From Pseudomonas lundensis (GTDB taxonomy: Bacteria; Pseudomonadota; Gammaproteobacteria; Pseudomonadales; Pseudomonadaceae), in NCBI RefSeq assembly GCF_001042985.1, contig NZ_JYKY01000035.1, positions 1-39,011 of the forward strand: DNA of 39,011 bases, in the 5' to 3' direction. The translations under genes were made by a program, and so were the position numbers. Of this stretch, positions 15,871-25,027 are shown piece by piece (the stretch's first letter is position 1; each line of letters begins with the position of its first letter). The notes beneath the pieces are model-generated. The model searched no databases. It was not told the origin of the DNA and worked only from the letters and a program-made list of their open reading frames with translations.

Positions 15871-17061
15871 TTATTTACCCTTCCAGCTCAGAATCATTAA
15901 AGTCAGCACGCCCGCCACAATCCCCCAGAAGGCCGAGCCCACCGAGAACAGCGTCATGCCAGACGCCGTGACCATGAACGTTACCAACGCGGCCTCGCGT
16001 TCTTTGGATTCGTTCATGGCGATGGTCAGGCCGTTCATGATTGAGCCGAACAGCGCCAACGCCGCAATCGACAGCACCAGTTCTTTGGGAAAGGCCGCGA
16101 ACAGGCCGGCCAGTGTTGCCCCGAAAATCCCCGCAATCCCGTAAAAAATGCCGCACCACACGGCTGCGGTGTAACGCTTGTTCGGGTCTTCGTGGGCGTG
16201 CGGCCCGGTGCAAATGGCAGCGCTAATGGCAGCCAGGTTGATGCCGTGGGAGCCAAACGGTGCCAGCAGCAGTGATGCCACCCCGGTGGTGGTGATTAGC
16301 GGGGAGGCGGGCACGGTGTAGCCGTCTGCGCGCAACACCGCCACCCCCGGCATATTTTGCGAGGTCATGGCCACGACAAACAGGGGGATGCCGATGCTGA
16401 TCGTGGCGGCGAGCGAGAAGGACGGCGTGGTCCATTCCGGTACCGCCACCTCAAGGGCGAAACCGTTGAAGTCCAGCAGCCCCATCCACCCTGAAATCAG
16501 CGTCCCGATCAACAATGCGCCAAGCACCGCGTACCGCGGGGCCAAACGCTTGACGATCAGGTAGGTGAAAAACATGCCCAACACCAGCCCGGTTTGGTGC
16601 TGGGCGGCGACGAAGATTTCACTGCAAATCTTGAACAGAATCCCGGCCAGCAGGGCGGAGGCCAGTGAGGCCGGGATGCGTTTGACCAGACGCTCAAAAC
16701 TGCCAGTCACGCCGCACATGATCACCAGCACCGCGCACGTGATGTACCCGCCGATCGCCTCGGGGTAACTGACACCGCCCAGGCTGGTAATCAGCAAGGC
16801 AGCGCCGGGGGTAGACCAGGCAATGGTGATCGGAGTGCGGTAGCGCAGCGACAGGCCGATGCTGCAGATTGCCATGCCGATCGACAGCGCCCAGATCCAT
16901 GAGGAAATTTGCCCACTGGTCAGGCCGGCCGCCTGACCCGCCTGAAACATCAGCACCAGCGTGCTGGTGTAGCCGGTCATCATCGCGATGAAACCGGCCA
17001 CCACGGCGCTAGGCGAACTGTCTGCCAAAGGGCGTAAACGCAGAGGGGTGGCGTCAGTCAT
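15871..17061 (-). CDS. BenE-family transporter (benzoate/H+ symporter-like), inner membrane
   Basis: This 396-residue protein has about twelve membrane helices. The N-terminal region ADSSPSAVVAGFIAMMTGYTS and the following WSTPGAALL and GSFERLVKRIPASLASAL match BenE proteins, annotated as benzoate:proton symporters. Later motifs are MTSQNMPGVAVLRADGY and FGSHGINLAAISAAICTG. There are no benzoate degradation genes nearby. The neighbours are a GntR/FCD regulator and purine catabolism genes, so the substrate may not be benzoate; this is inference. ATG 17061 is preferred over the TTG one codon upstream, with AAGGA about ten bases before it. It is divergent from the gntR gene. Confidence 0.9.
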   Translation of the reverse strand: MTDATPLRLRPLADSSPSAVVAGFIAMMTGYTSTLVLMFQAGQAAGLTSGQISSWIWALSIGMAICSIGLSLRYRTPITIAWSTPGAALLITSLGGVSYPEAIGGYITCAVLVIMCGVTGSFERLVKRIPASLASALLAGILFKICSEIFVAAQHQTGLVLGMFFTYLIVKRLAPRYAVLGALLIGTLISGWMGLLDFNGFALEVAVPEWTTPSFSLAATISIGIPLFVVAMTSQNMPGVAVLRADGYTVPASPLITTTGVASLLLAPFGSHGINLAAISAAICTGPHAHEDPNKRYTAAVWCGIFYGIAGIFGATLAGLFAAFPKELVLSIAALALFGSIMNGLTIAMNESKEREAALVTFMVTASGMTLFSVGSAFWGIVAGVLTLMILSWKGK

Positions 17062-17183
17062 CAAACGGTATTCCTTATTCTTTAAAAGGATGGAGCAGGG
17101 CGTCAGCCTAAACGCAAAAGTTACACTTCATTGCAATACAGCCGTGACTGCAAACAGCCGTACAGTCGTACTGGCAATCTGGG

Positions 17184-17193
17184 TTGTGTACAA
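17184..17193. promoter_or_regulatory. GntR-type operator candidate with overlapping -10 box
   Basis: TTGTGTACAA is a near-perfect palindrome close to the TTGTATACAA sites bound by many GntR/FCD regulators. It overlaps a TACAAT -10-like box (17189-17194) directed at the gntR gene, and lies in the gap divergent to the transporter. Autoregulation is a reasonable guess. No good -35 box is visible. Confidence 0.4.
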
Positions 17194-17289
17194 TGCGCGC
17201 TGTTTTTTAGTATTAATTCATTACCAGCGGTGCCCGTTTACCGACTAACGTAAACCCTCTTACGCCGCCGCTATCCCACACGAGACCTC

Positions 17290-18057
17290 ATGAACGAACA
17301 GTTGCAGCCCCTCAAGAAACCCACCCGCACTGGCAAGGCCGGTCGCAGCGGCACTCAGGACGATATTGTCTACGCGCATATTTTTGAGGCCATCCTCGAA
17401 CAGCGATTGGCGCCGGGCACCAAGCTGAGTGAAGAAGCGCTGGGTGAAATTTTTGGGGTGAGCCGCACCATCATTCGCCGTGCATTGTCGCGTCTGGCCC
17501 ATGAAGGTGTGGTGTTGTTGCGCCCCAACCGCGGTGCCGTGGTGGCCAGCCCCAGCATTGACGAAGCGCGGCAGGTGTTTTTTGCCCGGCGTCTGGTTGA
17601 GAAAGCCATCACCGAACTGGCCGTCGAGCACGCCACTGCCGAAGACCTTGCCGACTTGCGCAAGATGGTCCAGGACGAGCGCGACAGTTTCTCGCGCGGG
17701 GATCGCGGCGCGGGGATTCGGCTGTCGGGCGAGTTTCACCTCAAGCTGGCCGAAGCGGCAAAAAATGCCCCGCTGATCAGCTTTCAACGCAGCCTGGTGT
17801 CCCAGACCTCGCTGATCATTGCGCAGTATGAGAGCGGCAACCGTTCCCACTGTTCTTATGACGAGCACATGCAACTGATCGACGCGATTGAAGCGCGTAA
17901 CGGCGAGCTGGCCGTGAGCCTGATGATGCACCACATGGATCACATCGACAGCAAACTCAACCTCGACGAAGAAAGCGCCTCGGACGATTTGCACGCTGTG
18001 TTTTCGCATTTGCTGCAAACCAAAGGCAAACCGGCACGTCCCTCGGCCAAGCTGTAA
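17290..18057 (+). CDS. GntR-family regulator, FCD (FadR-like C-terminal) subfamily
   Basis: This 255-residue regulator has an N-terminal winged helix (residues about 23-90): YAHIFEAILEQRLAPGTKLS, EEALGEIFGVSRTIIRRALS and LRPNRGAVVASPS. The C-terminal all-helical FCD domain contains LVEKAITELAV, SGEFHLKLAEAA with the first metal-binding acidic/His residues, and the DEHMQLIDAIEARN and HHMDHIDSKL His residues that form the ligand or metal site. It faces the BenE-like gene and converges on guaD. Plausible targets are the transporter and/or the purine genes. Confidence 0.92.
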   Translation: MNEQLQPLKKPTRTGKAGRSGTQDDIVYAHIFEAILEQRLAPGTKLSEEALGEIFGVSRTIIRRALSRLAHEGVVLLRPNRGAVVASPSIDEARQVFFARRLVEKAITELAVEHATAEDLADLRKMVQDERDSFSRGDRGAGIRLSGEFHLKLAEAAKNAPLISFQRSLVSQTSLIIAQYESGNRSHCSYDEHMQLIDAIEARNGELAVSLMMHHMDHIDSKLNLDEESASDDLHAVFSHLLQTKGKPARPSAKL

Positions 18058-18173
18058 CGGGGTGCGTGCCGGCGGTGGTCGGGCGCCAGCGTCCGTAAAC
18101 CCTGGCCCCGATATCCCAAACACATGACGGACCACTTCGCCCTGCGCGTCAGCGACGTCGCAGGGCGAGTCTG

Positions 18174-19475
18174 TCAGCGCTGGTGCACCTTGTTGCCCGC
18201 CGCGAAGGTCTGCTGAACGGTGCGGTCGTCGCCTAATGTCATCAGCACAAACAAGGTTTCCGCGATGCTCTTGGATTGCTTGAGGCGATAGCTGAGCAAC
18301 GGGGTCGCGTTGTAGTCCAGCACCACAAAGTCCGCGTCAGTGCCCGGTTGCAGGGTGCCGATGCGGTCTTCCAGGCGCAGTGCCCGCGCGCCGCCCAAGG
18401 TCGCCAGGTACAACGATTTGAACGGGTTCAGGCGCAGCCCTTGCAGTTGCATGACTTTGTAGGCTTCGTTCAGGGTGTTGAGCAGCGAGAAGCTGGTGCC
18501 GGCGCCCACGTCCGTGCCCAGCCCTACGTTAAGGTTGTGCTTCTCAGCCATGGGCAGGTTGAACAGACCGCTGCCGAGGAACAGGTTTGAGGTTGGACAG
18601 AAGGCCACGGCCGAGCCGGTTTCGGCCAGACGTGCGCACTCGTCATCACACAGGTACACGCCATGGGCAAATACCGAGCGTTCACCCAGCAGTTGGTAAT
18701 GGTCATACACGTCCAGATAGCCTTTGCGTTCAGGGAACAGGGACTTCACCCACTCAATTTCCTGAAGGTTCTCGCTGATATGGGTGTGCAAGTACAGGTC
18801 CGGGTATTCGCCCAACAACTTGCCGGCCAACGTCAGTTGCTCCGGGGTGCTGGTGGGGGCGAAGCGCGGGGTGACGGCGTAATGCAGGCGCCCTTTGCCA
18901 TGCCAGCGCTCGATCAGTGCTTTGCTCTCGCTGTAGCCGGTTTCTGCGGTGTCTGTCAGATAGTCCGGTGCATTGCGATCCATCATCACTTTGCCCGCGA
19001 TCAGGCGCAGGTCCAGGCGCTGTGCCGCTTCAAACAGAGCATCCACGGACTGCGGATGCACACTGCCAAAGACCAGCGCTGTCGTCGTGCCGTTGCGCAG
19101 CAGTTCCTTGAGGAAGACCTCTGCGACTTCTTGCGCGTGGCCTTTGTCGGCGAACTGGCTTTCACACGGGAAGGTGTATGTGTTGAGCCAGTCAAGGAGC
19201 TGTTCGCCGTAGGAGCCGATCATGCCGGTCTGCGGGAAATGGATGTGCGTGTCGATGAAACCCGGTGTGATCAGCGCGTCGCTGTACGTGGTCACTTCGA
19301 CGTCTGACGGTAAGGACGCCAGTAAGTCGCAGGCGTTGCCCAGGGCTTTGATCTGACCGTTTTCAACGATCAGCAAGCCGTCTTCGAAGTATTCATAAGA
19401 GGCATCGATCCCGACCTGCGCCGGGTCGGCGATGCTGTGCAGGAGGGCGGCGCGGTAGGCTTTACAAGTCATCAT
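18174..19475 (-). CDS. guaD: Guanine deaminase
   Basis: GuaD hydrolyses guanine to xanthine and ammonia, feeding XdhAB. The 433-residue protein is an amidohydrolase-fold enzyme. Zinc ligands are in GFIDTHIHFPQ (H-x-H), and later HTHISEN and FAHGVYL provide further His residues, with GLGTDVGAG giving the metal-binding Asp. MIGSYGEQLLDWLNTYTFP is characteristic of guanine deaminases. It is the last gene of the xdhABC-guaD operon, starting five bases after xdhC stops. No strong ribosome site is visible, consistent with coupling. Confidence 0.95.
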   Translation of the reverse strand: MMTCKAYRAALLHSIADPAQVGIDASYEYFEDGLLIVENGQIKALGNACDLLASLPSDVEVTTYSDALITPGFIDTHIHFPQTGMIGSYGEQLLDWLNTYTFPCESQFADKGHAQEVAEVFLKELLRNGTTTALVFGSVHPQSVDALFEAAQRLDLRLIAGKVMMDRNAPDYLTDTAETGYSESKALIERWHGKGRLHYAVTPRFAPTSTPEQLTLAGKLLGEYPDLYLHTHISENLQEIEWVKSLFPERKGYLDVYDHYQLLGERSVFAHGVYLCDDECARLAETGSAVAFCPTSNLFLGSGLFNLPMAEKHNLNVGLGTDVGAGTSFSLLNTLNEAYKVMQLQGLRLNPFKSLYLATLGGARALRLEDRIGTLQPGTDADFVVLDYNATPLLSYRLKQSKSIAETLFVLMTLGDDRTVQQTFAAGNKVHQR

Positions 19476-19480
19476 GTTTC

Positions 19481-20323
19481 TCAGTTCGTGGCCTGGCTGC
19501 GTCGTGAGGACGGCAGCAGTTGTTTAATGGGTTCAACGCTGGCACTCGGTTGGCCGAAGTGGGCGTTGTAGGTGGCGATAATTTCGCCGGCGATGGAGAT
19601 GGCGATTTCAATCGGCAGTTTGCCTTTGACTTCGCTCAACCCCATGGGGCAGCGCATGCGCTGCAAATGGGGGGCGCTGATGCCTCGCGCACGCAGGCGA
19701 TGCTCGAACTTCATGCGTTTGGTGCGAGAACCAATCAAGCCGAAGTAGCCAAAGTCGTTGCGCGTGAGCAAAGCTGCACTGAGTTCCAGGTCCAGGGCGT
19801 GATTATGCGTCATGACGATGCAGTAGCAACCCGCGGGCAGCCCTTTGATTTCATCCACGGGCTCATCGGTAACGATTTTTTGCACGCCTGCCGGGATCAG
19901 TGCCGGAAATTCCTGTTCGCGTTCATCGATCCAGCGGATGCGGCACGGCAGGTCGGCCAATAATGGCACCAGCGCCCGGGCCACATGCCCGGCGCCAAAC
20001 ACGGCGATTTGCGCTTGCACCTGGCCCATCGGCTCAAACAACAGCACGGCGACGCCGCCGCAACATTGCCCGAGGCTGGCGCCGAGGTTGAAGCGTTGCA
20101 GATCGGGCGCCTGCTTGCCGTTGGCCAGCATGTCGCGGGCGATCTGCATGGCCTTGTATTCCAGATGGCCGCCGCCGATGGTGTCAAAGGTCTGTGTGGC
20201 GCTGATGACCATCTTCGACCCGGCGTTACGCGGCGTGGAGCCCTGTTCTTCGATGAGGGTGACCAGCACGCAGGGTTCTCCCTGACGCTGCAGGTCGGCG
20301 AGGGCGTTGATCCAGTTATGCAT
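19481..20323 (-). CDS. xdhC: Xanthine dehydrogenase accessory protein XdhC
   Basis: XdhC binds the molybdenum cofactor, protects its sulfurated form and inserts it into XdhB. The protein has 280 residues from ATG 20323. Motifs: TLIEEQGSTPRNAGSKMV near the N-terminus, TIGGGHLEYKA, LGQCCGGVAVLLFE, and a Rossmann-like IAVFGAGHVARALVPLL, followed by GLIGSRTKRMKFE. The start lies inside the end of xdhB, an eight-base overlap. A longer frame begins at 20458 but would encode an unrelated N-terminal tail inside xdhB and is rejected. Confidence 0.95.
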   Translation of the reverse strand: MHNWINALADLQRQGEPCVLVTLIEEQGSTPRNAGSKMVISATQTFDTIGGGHLEYKAMQIARDMLANGKQAPDLQRFNLGASLGQCCGGVAVLLFEPMGQVQAQIAVFGAGHVARALVPLLADLPCRIRWIDEREQEFPALIPAGVQKIVTDEPVDEIKGLPAGCYCIVMTHNHALDLELSAALLTRNDFGYFGLIGSRTKRMKFEHRLRARGISAPHLQRMRCPMGLSEVKGKLPIEIAISIAGEIIATYNAHFGQPSASVEPIKQLLPSSRRSQATN

Positions 20324-22685
20324 GGCGTTCACCGTGCTGGCGCATTTGCTCGCAGCCCCACAGCACGCGCTCGGGGGTGGCAGGTGCGTCGATTGCGGGC
20401 TGCACGCGGTAGTCCGCCAGGCTCGCCACGGCATCTTTGATCGCGCACCACGCGGCAATGCCGAGCATAAAGGGCGGCTCGCCCACGGCCTTGGAATGGA
20501 ACACGGTGTCTTCGGGGTTTTTGCGGTTTTCCACCAGCTTTACCCGCAGATCCAGTGGCATGTCGGCGACTGCGGGGATTTTGTAGCTGGCGGGGCCGTT
20601 GGTCAGCAACTTGCCTTTGGCGTTCCACACCAGTTCTTCCATGGTCAGCCAGCCCGCGCCTTGAAGGTAGCCGCCTTCGACCTGCCCGATGTCGATGGCC
20701 GGGTTCAGGGAAGCGCCGACGTCATGCAGGATGTCGGTGCGCAACATTTTGTACTCGCCGGTCAGCGTATCGACGATCACTTCGGCGCAGGCCGCGCCAA
20801 ATGCGAAATAGTAAAACGGACGGCCCCGGGCCTGACTGCGGTCGTAGTAGATTTTCGGGGTCTTGTAGTAACCCGTGCTCGACAGGGACACCTGCCCGAA
20901 ATACGCCTGCTGGATCAGGGTCTCGAAACTCAGTAACAGGTCGCCTGCTCGCACCTGGCCGTTGTGAAACTGCACGGCCTGTTCACTGACCGCATATTTT
21001 TCGGCGGCAAAGGCAATCAGCCGTTGCTTGATGATTTCGGCAGCGTTCTGCGCGGCCTTGCCGTTCAGGTCTGCCCCGCTGGAGGCCGCCGTGGGCGAGG
21101 TGTTGGGCACTTTGTCAGTGTTGGTGGCGGTGATCTGCACGCGGCTGATGTCCACCTGGAAGACTTCGGCCACCACTTGCGCGACCTTGATATTCAACCC
21201 CTGGCCCATCTCGGTGCCGCCATGGTTGAGGTGGATGCTGCCGTCGGTGTAAATGTGGATCAGCGCGCCCGCCTGATTGAGAAAGCTCGCGGTAAAGGAA
21301 ATACCGAATTTGACCGGTGTCAGCGCCAGGCCTTTTTTCAGGATCGGGCTGTTGGCGTTGAACGCCCGAATCGCCTCGCGCCGCTCGGCGTATTGACTGC
21401 TGGCTTCGAGGTCGGCGGTCATTTCTTCCAGCAGGTTGTGCTCCACGGTCTGGTAGTAGTGGGTCACGTTGCGATCGGTCTTGCCGTAGTAGTTGGCCTT
21501 GCGCACGGCCAGCGGGTCGAGCCCCAGATGGCGGGCGATGTGGTCCATGACCTGTTCGATGGCCACCATGCCTTGCGGGCCGCCGAACCCCCGGTACGCG
21601 GTATTGGAAGCCGTGTTGGTTTTGCAGCGATGACCACGGATGGTGGCATCGCCCAGGTAGTAAGCGTTGTCGGCGTGGAACATGGCGCGGTCGACAATCG
21701 AGGCGGACAAGTCAGGGGAATAGCCGCAGTTGCCCGCCAGGTCCAGTTCAATGCCTTGCAAGCGCCCGCTGGCGTCGAAGCCCACATCGTATTCGACGTA
21801 AAACGGGTGGCGCTTGCCGGTCATGTGCATGTCTTCGACCCGCGGCAGGCGCATCTTGGCCGGTTGCCCGGTGAGGCGCGCGACCACGGCGCACAGGCAC
21901 GCAGGACTGGCGGCCTGCGTTTCCTTGCCACCGAAGCCGCCGCCCATGCGGCGCATGTCGACCACGATGTTGTTCATTGGTACGTCAAGCACCAGCGCCA
22001 CCAGTTTCTGGATTTCGGTGGGGTTTTGGGTTGAGCAGTACACGATCATGCCGCCGTCTTCGGTGGGCATGACCGAAGAGATTTGGGTTTCCAGGTAGAA
22101 GTGTTCCTGCCCCCCGATATGCAGCGTGCCTTTAAGTCGATGGTCGGCGTGGGCCAGCGCCGTGGCCGAGTCACCGCGCTGATGGGTGTGGCTGTCGAGG
22201 ACAAAGTGTTGATTGCGCAAGGCCTGCACCACGTCGAGCACCGGTTCCAGGTCCTCGTATTCGATGATGGCGGCCATCGCGGCGTTGCGTGCGGTCTCCA
22301 GGTCGCAGGCGGCCACGGCCAACACGGGCTGGCCGACAAACTCCACGGTGTCGATGGCCAGCAGCGGGTCGCCGGGCAGCAGCGGGCCGATGTCTTTCAG
22401 GCCGGGGATGTCTTCATGGGTTATGACCAGTCGCACGCCGTCAAAGGCGTAGCAGGGCGTGGTGTCGATGCTGAGGATTTTGGCGTGAGCCCGATCCGAC
22501 AGGCGCGCGTAGAGATGCAACTGGTTGGGGTACTCCAGCCGGTCGTCAATGTATTGGGCTTCGCCGGACACATGCTTTTCGGCGCTGTCGTGTTTGACGC
22601 TGCGGCCTACGCCGGTTGTCAGGTCTTGCGCGAACAGGGCGGTGAGTTCGGCCTGGGACAGCTCGGTCTTGTGATGGTTAGACAT
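20316..22685 (-). CDS. xdhB: Xanthine dehydrogenase, molybdopterin-binding large subunit
   Basis: This 789-residue subunit holds the molybdenum cofactor and oxidises hypoxanthine and xanthine to urate. The N-terminal domain starts with VGRSVKHDSAEKHVSGEAQY and DDRLEYPNQLHLY. Mo-cofactor motifs are MGGGFGGKETQ, TAYRGFGGPQGM and GGTEMGQGLNIKV. The C-terminal VGEPPFMLG carries the catalytic Glu. It overlaps xdhA by eight bases and xdhC by eight bases, so the three are translated together. It forms a complex with XdhA; electrons pass to the Fe-S clusters, FAD and NAD. Confidence 0.97.
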   Translation of the reverse strand: MSNHHKTELSQAELTALFAQDLTTGVGRSVKHDSAEKHVSGEAQYIDDRLEYPNQLHLYARLSDRAHAKILSIDTTPCYAFDGVRLVITHEDIPGLKDIGPLLPGDPLLAIDTVEFVGQPVLAVAACDLETARNAAMAAIIEYEDLEPVLDVVQALRNQHFVLDSHTHQRGDSATALAHADHRLKGTLHIGGQEHFYLETQISSVMPTEDGGMIVYCSTQNPTEIQKLVALVLDVPMNNIVVDMRRMGGGFGGKETQAASPACLCAVVARLTGQPAKMRLPRVEDMHMTGKRHPFYVEYDVGFDASGRLQGIELDLAGNCGYSPDLSASIVDRAMFHADNAYYLGDATIRGHRCKTNTASNTAYRGFGGPQGMVAIEQVMDHIARHLGLDPLAVRKANYYGKTDRNVTHYYQTVEHNLLEEMTADLEASSQYAERREAIRAFNANSPILKKGLALTPVKFGISFTASFLNQAGALIHIYTDGSIHLNHGGTEMGQGLNIKVAQVVAEVFQVDISRVQITATNTDKVPNTSPTAASSGADLNGKAAQNAAEIIKQRLIAFAAEKYAVSEQAVQFHNGQVRAGDLLLSFETLIQQAYFGQVSLSSTGYYKTPKIYYDRSQARGRPFYYFAFGAACAEVIVDTLTGEYKMLRTDILHDVGASLNPAIDIGQVEGGYLQGAGWLTMEELVWNAKGKLLTNGPASYKIPAVADMPLDLRVKLVENRKNPEDTVFHSKAVGEPPFMLGIAAWCAIKDAVASLADYRVQPAIDAPATPERVLWGCEQMRQHGERHA

Positions 22686-24132
22686 ACGCTGTCACCCGCG
22701 TGTCGAAAGTTGGGGTTTGCAGTTCGAGGGCGTACTTGCGCAGCAGGTTTTGCGCGGTCAGCAAGCGGTATTCCTTGCTGGCGCGAAAATCCGACAGCGG
22801 TGTGAAGTCTTCGGCCAGTGCCCGGCAGGCGCGTTCGACGCTGGCGCTGTCAAAAGGGTTGCCAATCAGCACGGTTTCGCAGGCCGAGGCGCGCTTTGGG
22901 GTAGCAGCCATGCCGCCGAACGCAATCCGCGCGGCGGTGACGATGCCGTTATCGAGGGTCAGGTTGAAGGCGGCGCACACGGCGCTGATGTCGTCGTCCA
23001 GCCGTTTTGACACTTTATAGGCGCGCAAGGCGCGGGCTGCGGTGGCGCGTGGCAGGACGATTTTCTCGATGAATTCGCCTTCCTGTCGGGCGGTCACCCG
23101 GTAATCAATGAAGTAATCCTCAAGTGGCAGGCTGCGGCAGGTGTTGCCCTTGCGCAGCACGAGGCTGGCCCCCAGGGCGATCAGCAAGGGCGGCGTGTCG
23201 CCAATCGGGGAGGCGTTGCCAATGTTGCCGCCCAGCGTGCCCTGATTGCGGATTTGCAACGAGGCGAAGCGTTGCAGTAATTCGCCGAAGTCCGGGTATT
23301 GGGCATTGAGGACGGAGTAGGCGTCGGTGAGGGTCACGGCCGCACCGATCTCGATGCGGTCTTCAATGAATTCAATGCGCTTCATTTCGGCCACGTGGCC
23401 CACGTAGATCATCACCGGCAGCGGGCGATGCAATTGCGTGACCTCCAGCGCCAGGTCGGTGCCGCCGGCCAACAGCCGCGCTTGCGGGCACGCCTCATAC
23501 AGGTCGGCCAGGTCGCTGAGGGTCAGGGGCAGCAGGCAGCGTTTGTCGCCGCTGTTGAGTTCACCGGTCTGCTGGGGGGCGATGGCATTGAGTGCGGCCA
23601 GGGTGGCCTGCTCGCGTGCATCAAATTGGTCACCCCCCTGCACCGAACAGGCGCGTTCGGCGGCTGCCAGAATCGGCCGATACCCGGTGCAGCGGCACAG
23701 ATTGCCCGCCAGCGCTTCATGGGTCTGATGGGCGTCGGGTGCGGTGCTGTTCTTTTGCAGCGCAAACAGCGACATCACAAACCCGGGCGTGCAGAACCCG
23801 CACTGCGAGCCGTGGCACTCGACCATGGCGCGCTGCACGCTGTGCAATTGGCCTTGATGCTTGAGGTCTTCCACGCTGATCAATTGCTTGCCGTGCAGGG
23901 CCGACACAAAGGTCAGGCAGGCATTGAGGCTGCGATAGCGCAGGCGTTGCTGGCCCTGCGGGTCGGTCTGGATTTCGCCCACGACCACCGTGCAGGCGCC
24001 GCAGTCGCCACTGGCGCAGCCTTCCTTGGTTCCGGGTTTATGCAGGTGCTCGCGCAGGTAATTGAGCACGGTCATGTTCGGGTCCAGCGCGTGCTCGGTA
24101 CGCAGCGTCTGGTTGAGTAGGAACTGGATCAC
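22678..24132 (-). CDS. xdhA: Xanthine dehydrogenase, Fe-S/FAD small subunit
   Basis: This 484-residue subunit carries two [2Fe-2S] clusters and FAD. Plant-type ferredoxin cysteines are C39, C44, C47 and C72. The second cluster has C111, C114 (QCGFCTPGF), C146 and C148 (NLCRCTGYRP). The FAD domain shows ARLLAGGTDLALE and QGTLGGNIGNASPIGD. The start is GTG at 24132, with GAGG six bases upstream. It is the first gene of the xdhABC-guaD operon and lies 45 bases after a strong promoter with a palindrome in its spacer. Confidence 0.97.
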   Translation of the reverse strand: MIQFLLNQTLRTEHALDPNMTVLNYLREHLHKPGTKEGCASGDCGACTVVVGEIQTDPQGQQRLRYRSLNACLTFVSALHGKQLISVEDLKHQGQLHSVQRAMVECHGSQCGFCTPGFVMSLFALQKNSTAPDAHQTHEALAGNLCRCTGYRPILAAAERACSVQGGDQFDAREQATLAALNAIAPQQTGELNSGDKRCLLPLTLSDLADLYEACPQARLLAGGTDLALEVTQLHRPLPVMIYVGHVAEMKRIEFIEDRIEIGAAVTLTDAYSVLNAQYPDFGELLQRFASLQIRNQGTLGGNIGNASPIGDTPPLLIALGASLVLRKGNTCRSLPLEDYFIDYRVTARQEGEFIEKIVLPRATAARALRAYKVSKRLDDDISAVCAAFNLTLDNGIVTAARIAFGGMAATPKRASACETVLIGNPFDSASVERACRALAEDFTPLSDFRASKEYRLLTAQNLLRKYALELQTPTFDTRVTAYV

Positions 24133-24177
24133 GGAAGGCCTCGCAAAATCATTATTGTTATCGAGCGGGATGGGCTG

Positions 24178-24206
24178 AATTTAGTCATAACTGACTCGCG
24201 GGTCAA
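24178..24206 (-). promoter_or_regulatory. sigma70 promoter of xdhABC-guaD with palindromic operator
   Basis: On the minus strand, TTGACC (24206-24201), a 17-base spacer, and TAAATT (24183-24178) form a good sigma70 promoter directed at xdhA. A perfect palindrome, AGTCA-TAAC-TGACT at 24183-24196, fills most of the spacer. A protein bound there would block RNA polymerase. The divergent GntR/FCD regulator at 24366 is the obvious candidate. Confidence 0.65.
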
Positions 24207-24365
24207 GAAAATGAACAAAGGCCTGCAAAATGGTGTTCTGCGACGGCGATTAGCCATTTATTTGCGGGTTTCGTGCCAAATTCACTGTTGTGGGCACTCC
24301 GCTAGAGCCCGGCAAGTGCGTTACACTTCGCCGCCTGCACTGATCAAAGATTTTGAAGGTAAAAC

Positions 24366-25025
24366 ATGACGTTCAAGGCGCCGGATAGCCTCGCCGAGCA
24401 AATCGCTCATCACCTCGCCGAACGGATCATTCGGGGCGAGTTACAGCCAGGGGAACGCATTCAGGAACAGAAGGTGACGCTGGCGCTCAATGTCAGTCGC
24501 GGCTCTGTGCGCGAAGCGTTGCTGATCCTCGAACGTCGGCACCTGATCGCCATCCTGCCGCGACGCGGCGCGCACGTCACCGAGCTCAGTGCGCACAAGG
24601 TGCAAAGCCTGTGCACGCTGATGAGCGAGCTGTACATCCTGCTGGGCAATGCCGTGGCGCAACGTTGGGCGGTTCAGGCCGACCTCGGGCCATTCCTGCA
24701 AATCCAGCAGCGCCTGACCGCCAGCCTTGAGCGCCAGGACATCAGCGCATTTGTCGAAGACAGCTTCAATGTCATGCGCGCGGCCTATCCGTTTGCCAAC
24801 AACCCGTACCTGCAAGAAACCGTCGAGAACCTGCATCCCGCCATGAGCCGTGCCTATTACCTGGCACTGGAGCAACGCAAGGCGGCAATGAGCGAATTCC
24901 TGGCCCTGTTTGCGCAGTTGCTCGACGCAGTACTGGCGCGTGATCTGCCCAAGATCCGCCTGGTGCTCGGCAGCTACGCCCAGCGCAGTTGCGATTTGGT
25001 GCTGACTGCCTTGACGGTTGCCTGA
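24366..25025 (+). CDS. GntR-family regulator, FCD subfamily; probable regulator of xdhABC-guaD
   Basis: This 219-residue regulator has the winged helix at residues about 8-75 (HLAERIIRGELQPGERIQEQ, LALNVSRGSVREALLILERR and LPRRGAHVTELS), followed by a helical ligand-binding domain. The domain is less clearly endowed with metal ligands than the other GntR protein in this window. GAAGG six bases before ATG 24366 supports the start. The gene is divergent to xdhA across 233 bases containing the xdh promoter and palindrome, the classical arrangement of a local regulator. It ends two bases before smc begins, so smc may be co-transcribed. Confidence 0.9.
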   Translation: MTFKAPDSLAEQIAHHLAERIIRGELQPGERIQEQKVTLALNVSRGSVREALLILERRHLIAILPRRGAHVTELSAHKVQSLCTLMSELYILLGNAVAQRWAVQADLGPFLQIQQRLTASLERQDISAFVEDSFNVMRAAYPFANNPYLQETVENLHPAMSRAYYLALEQRKAAMSEFLALFAQLLDAVLARDLPKIRLVLGSYAQRSCDLVLTALTVA

Positions 25026-25027
25026 GC

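Noticed and set aside
20964..22034. A 356-codon open frame on the + strand opposite xdhB
   Set aside because: It mirrors a well-defined Mo-binding subunit, lacks any motif and has a composition typical of shadow frames.
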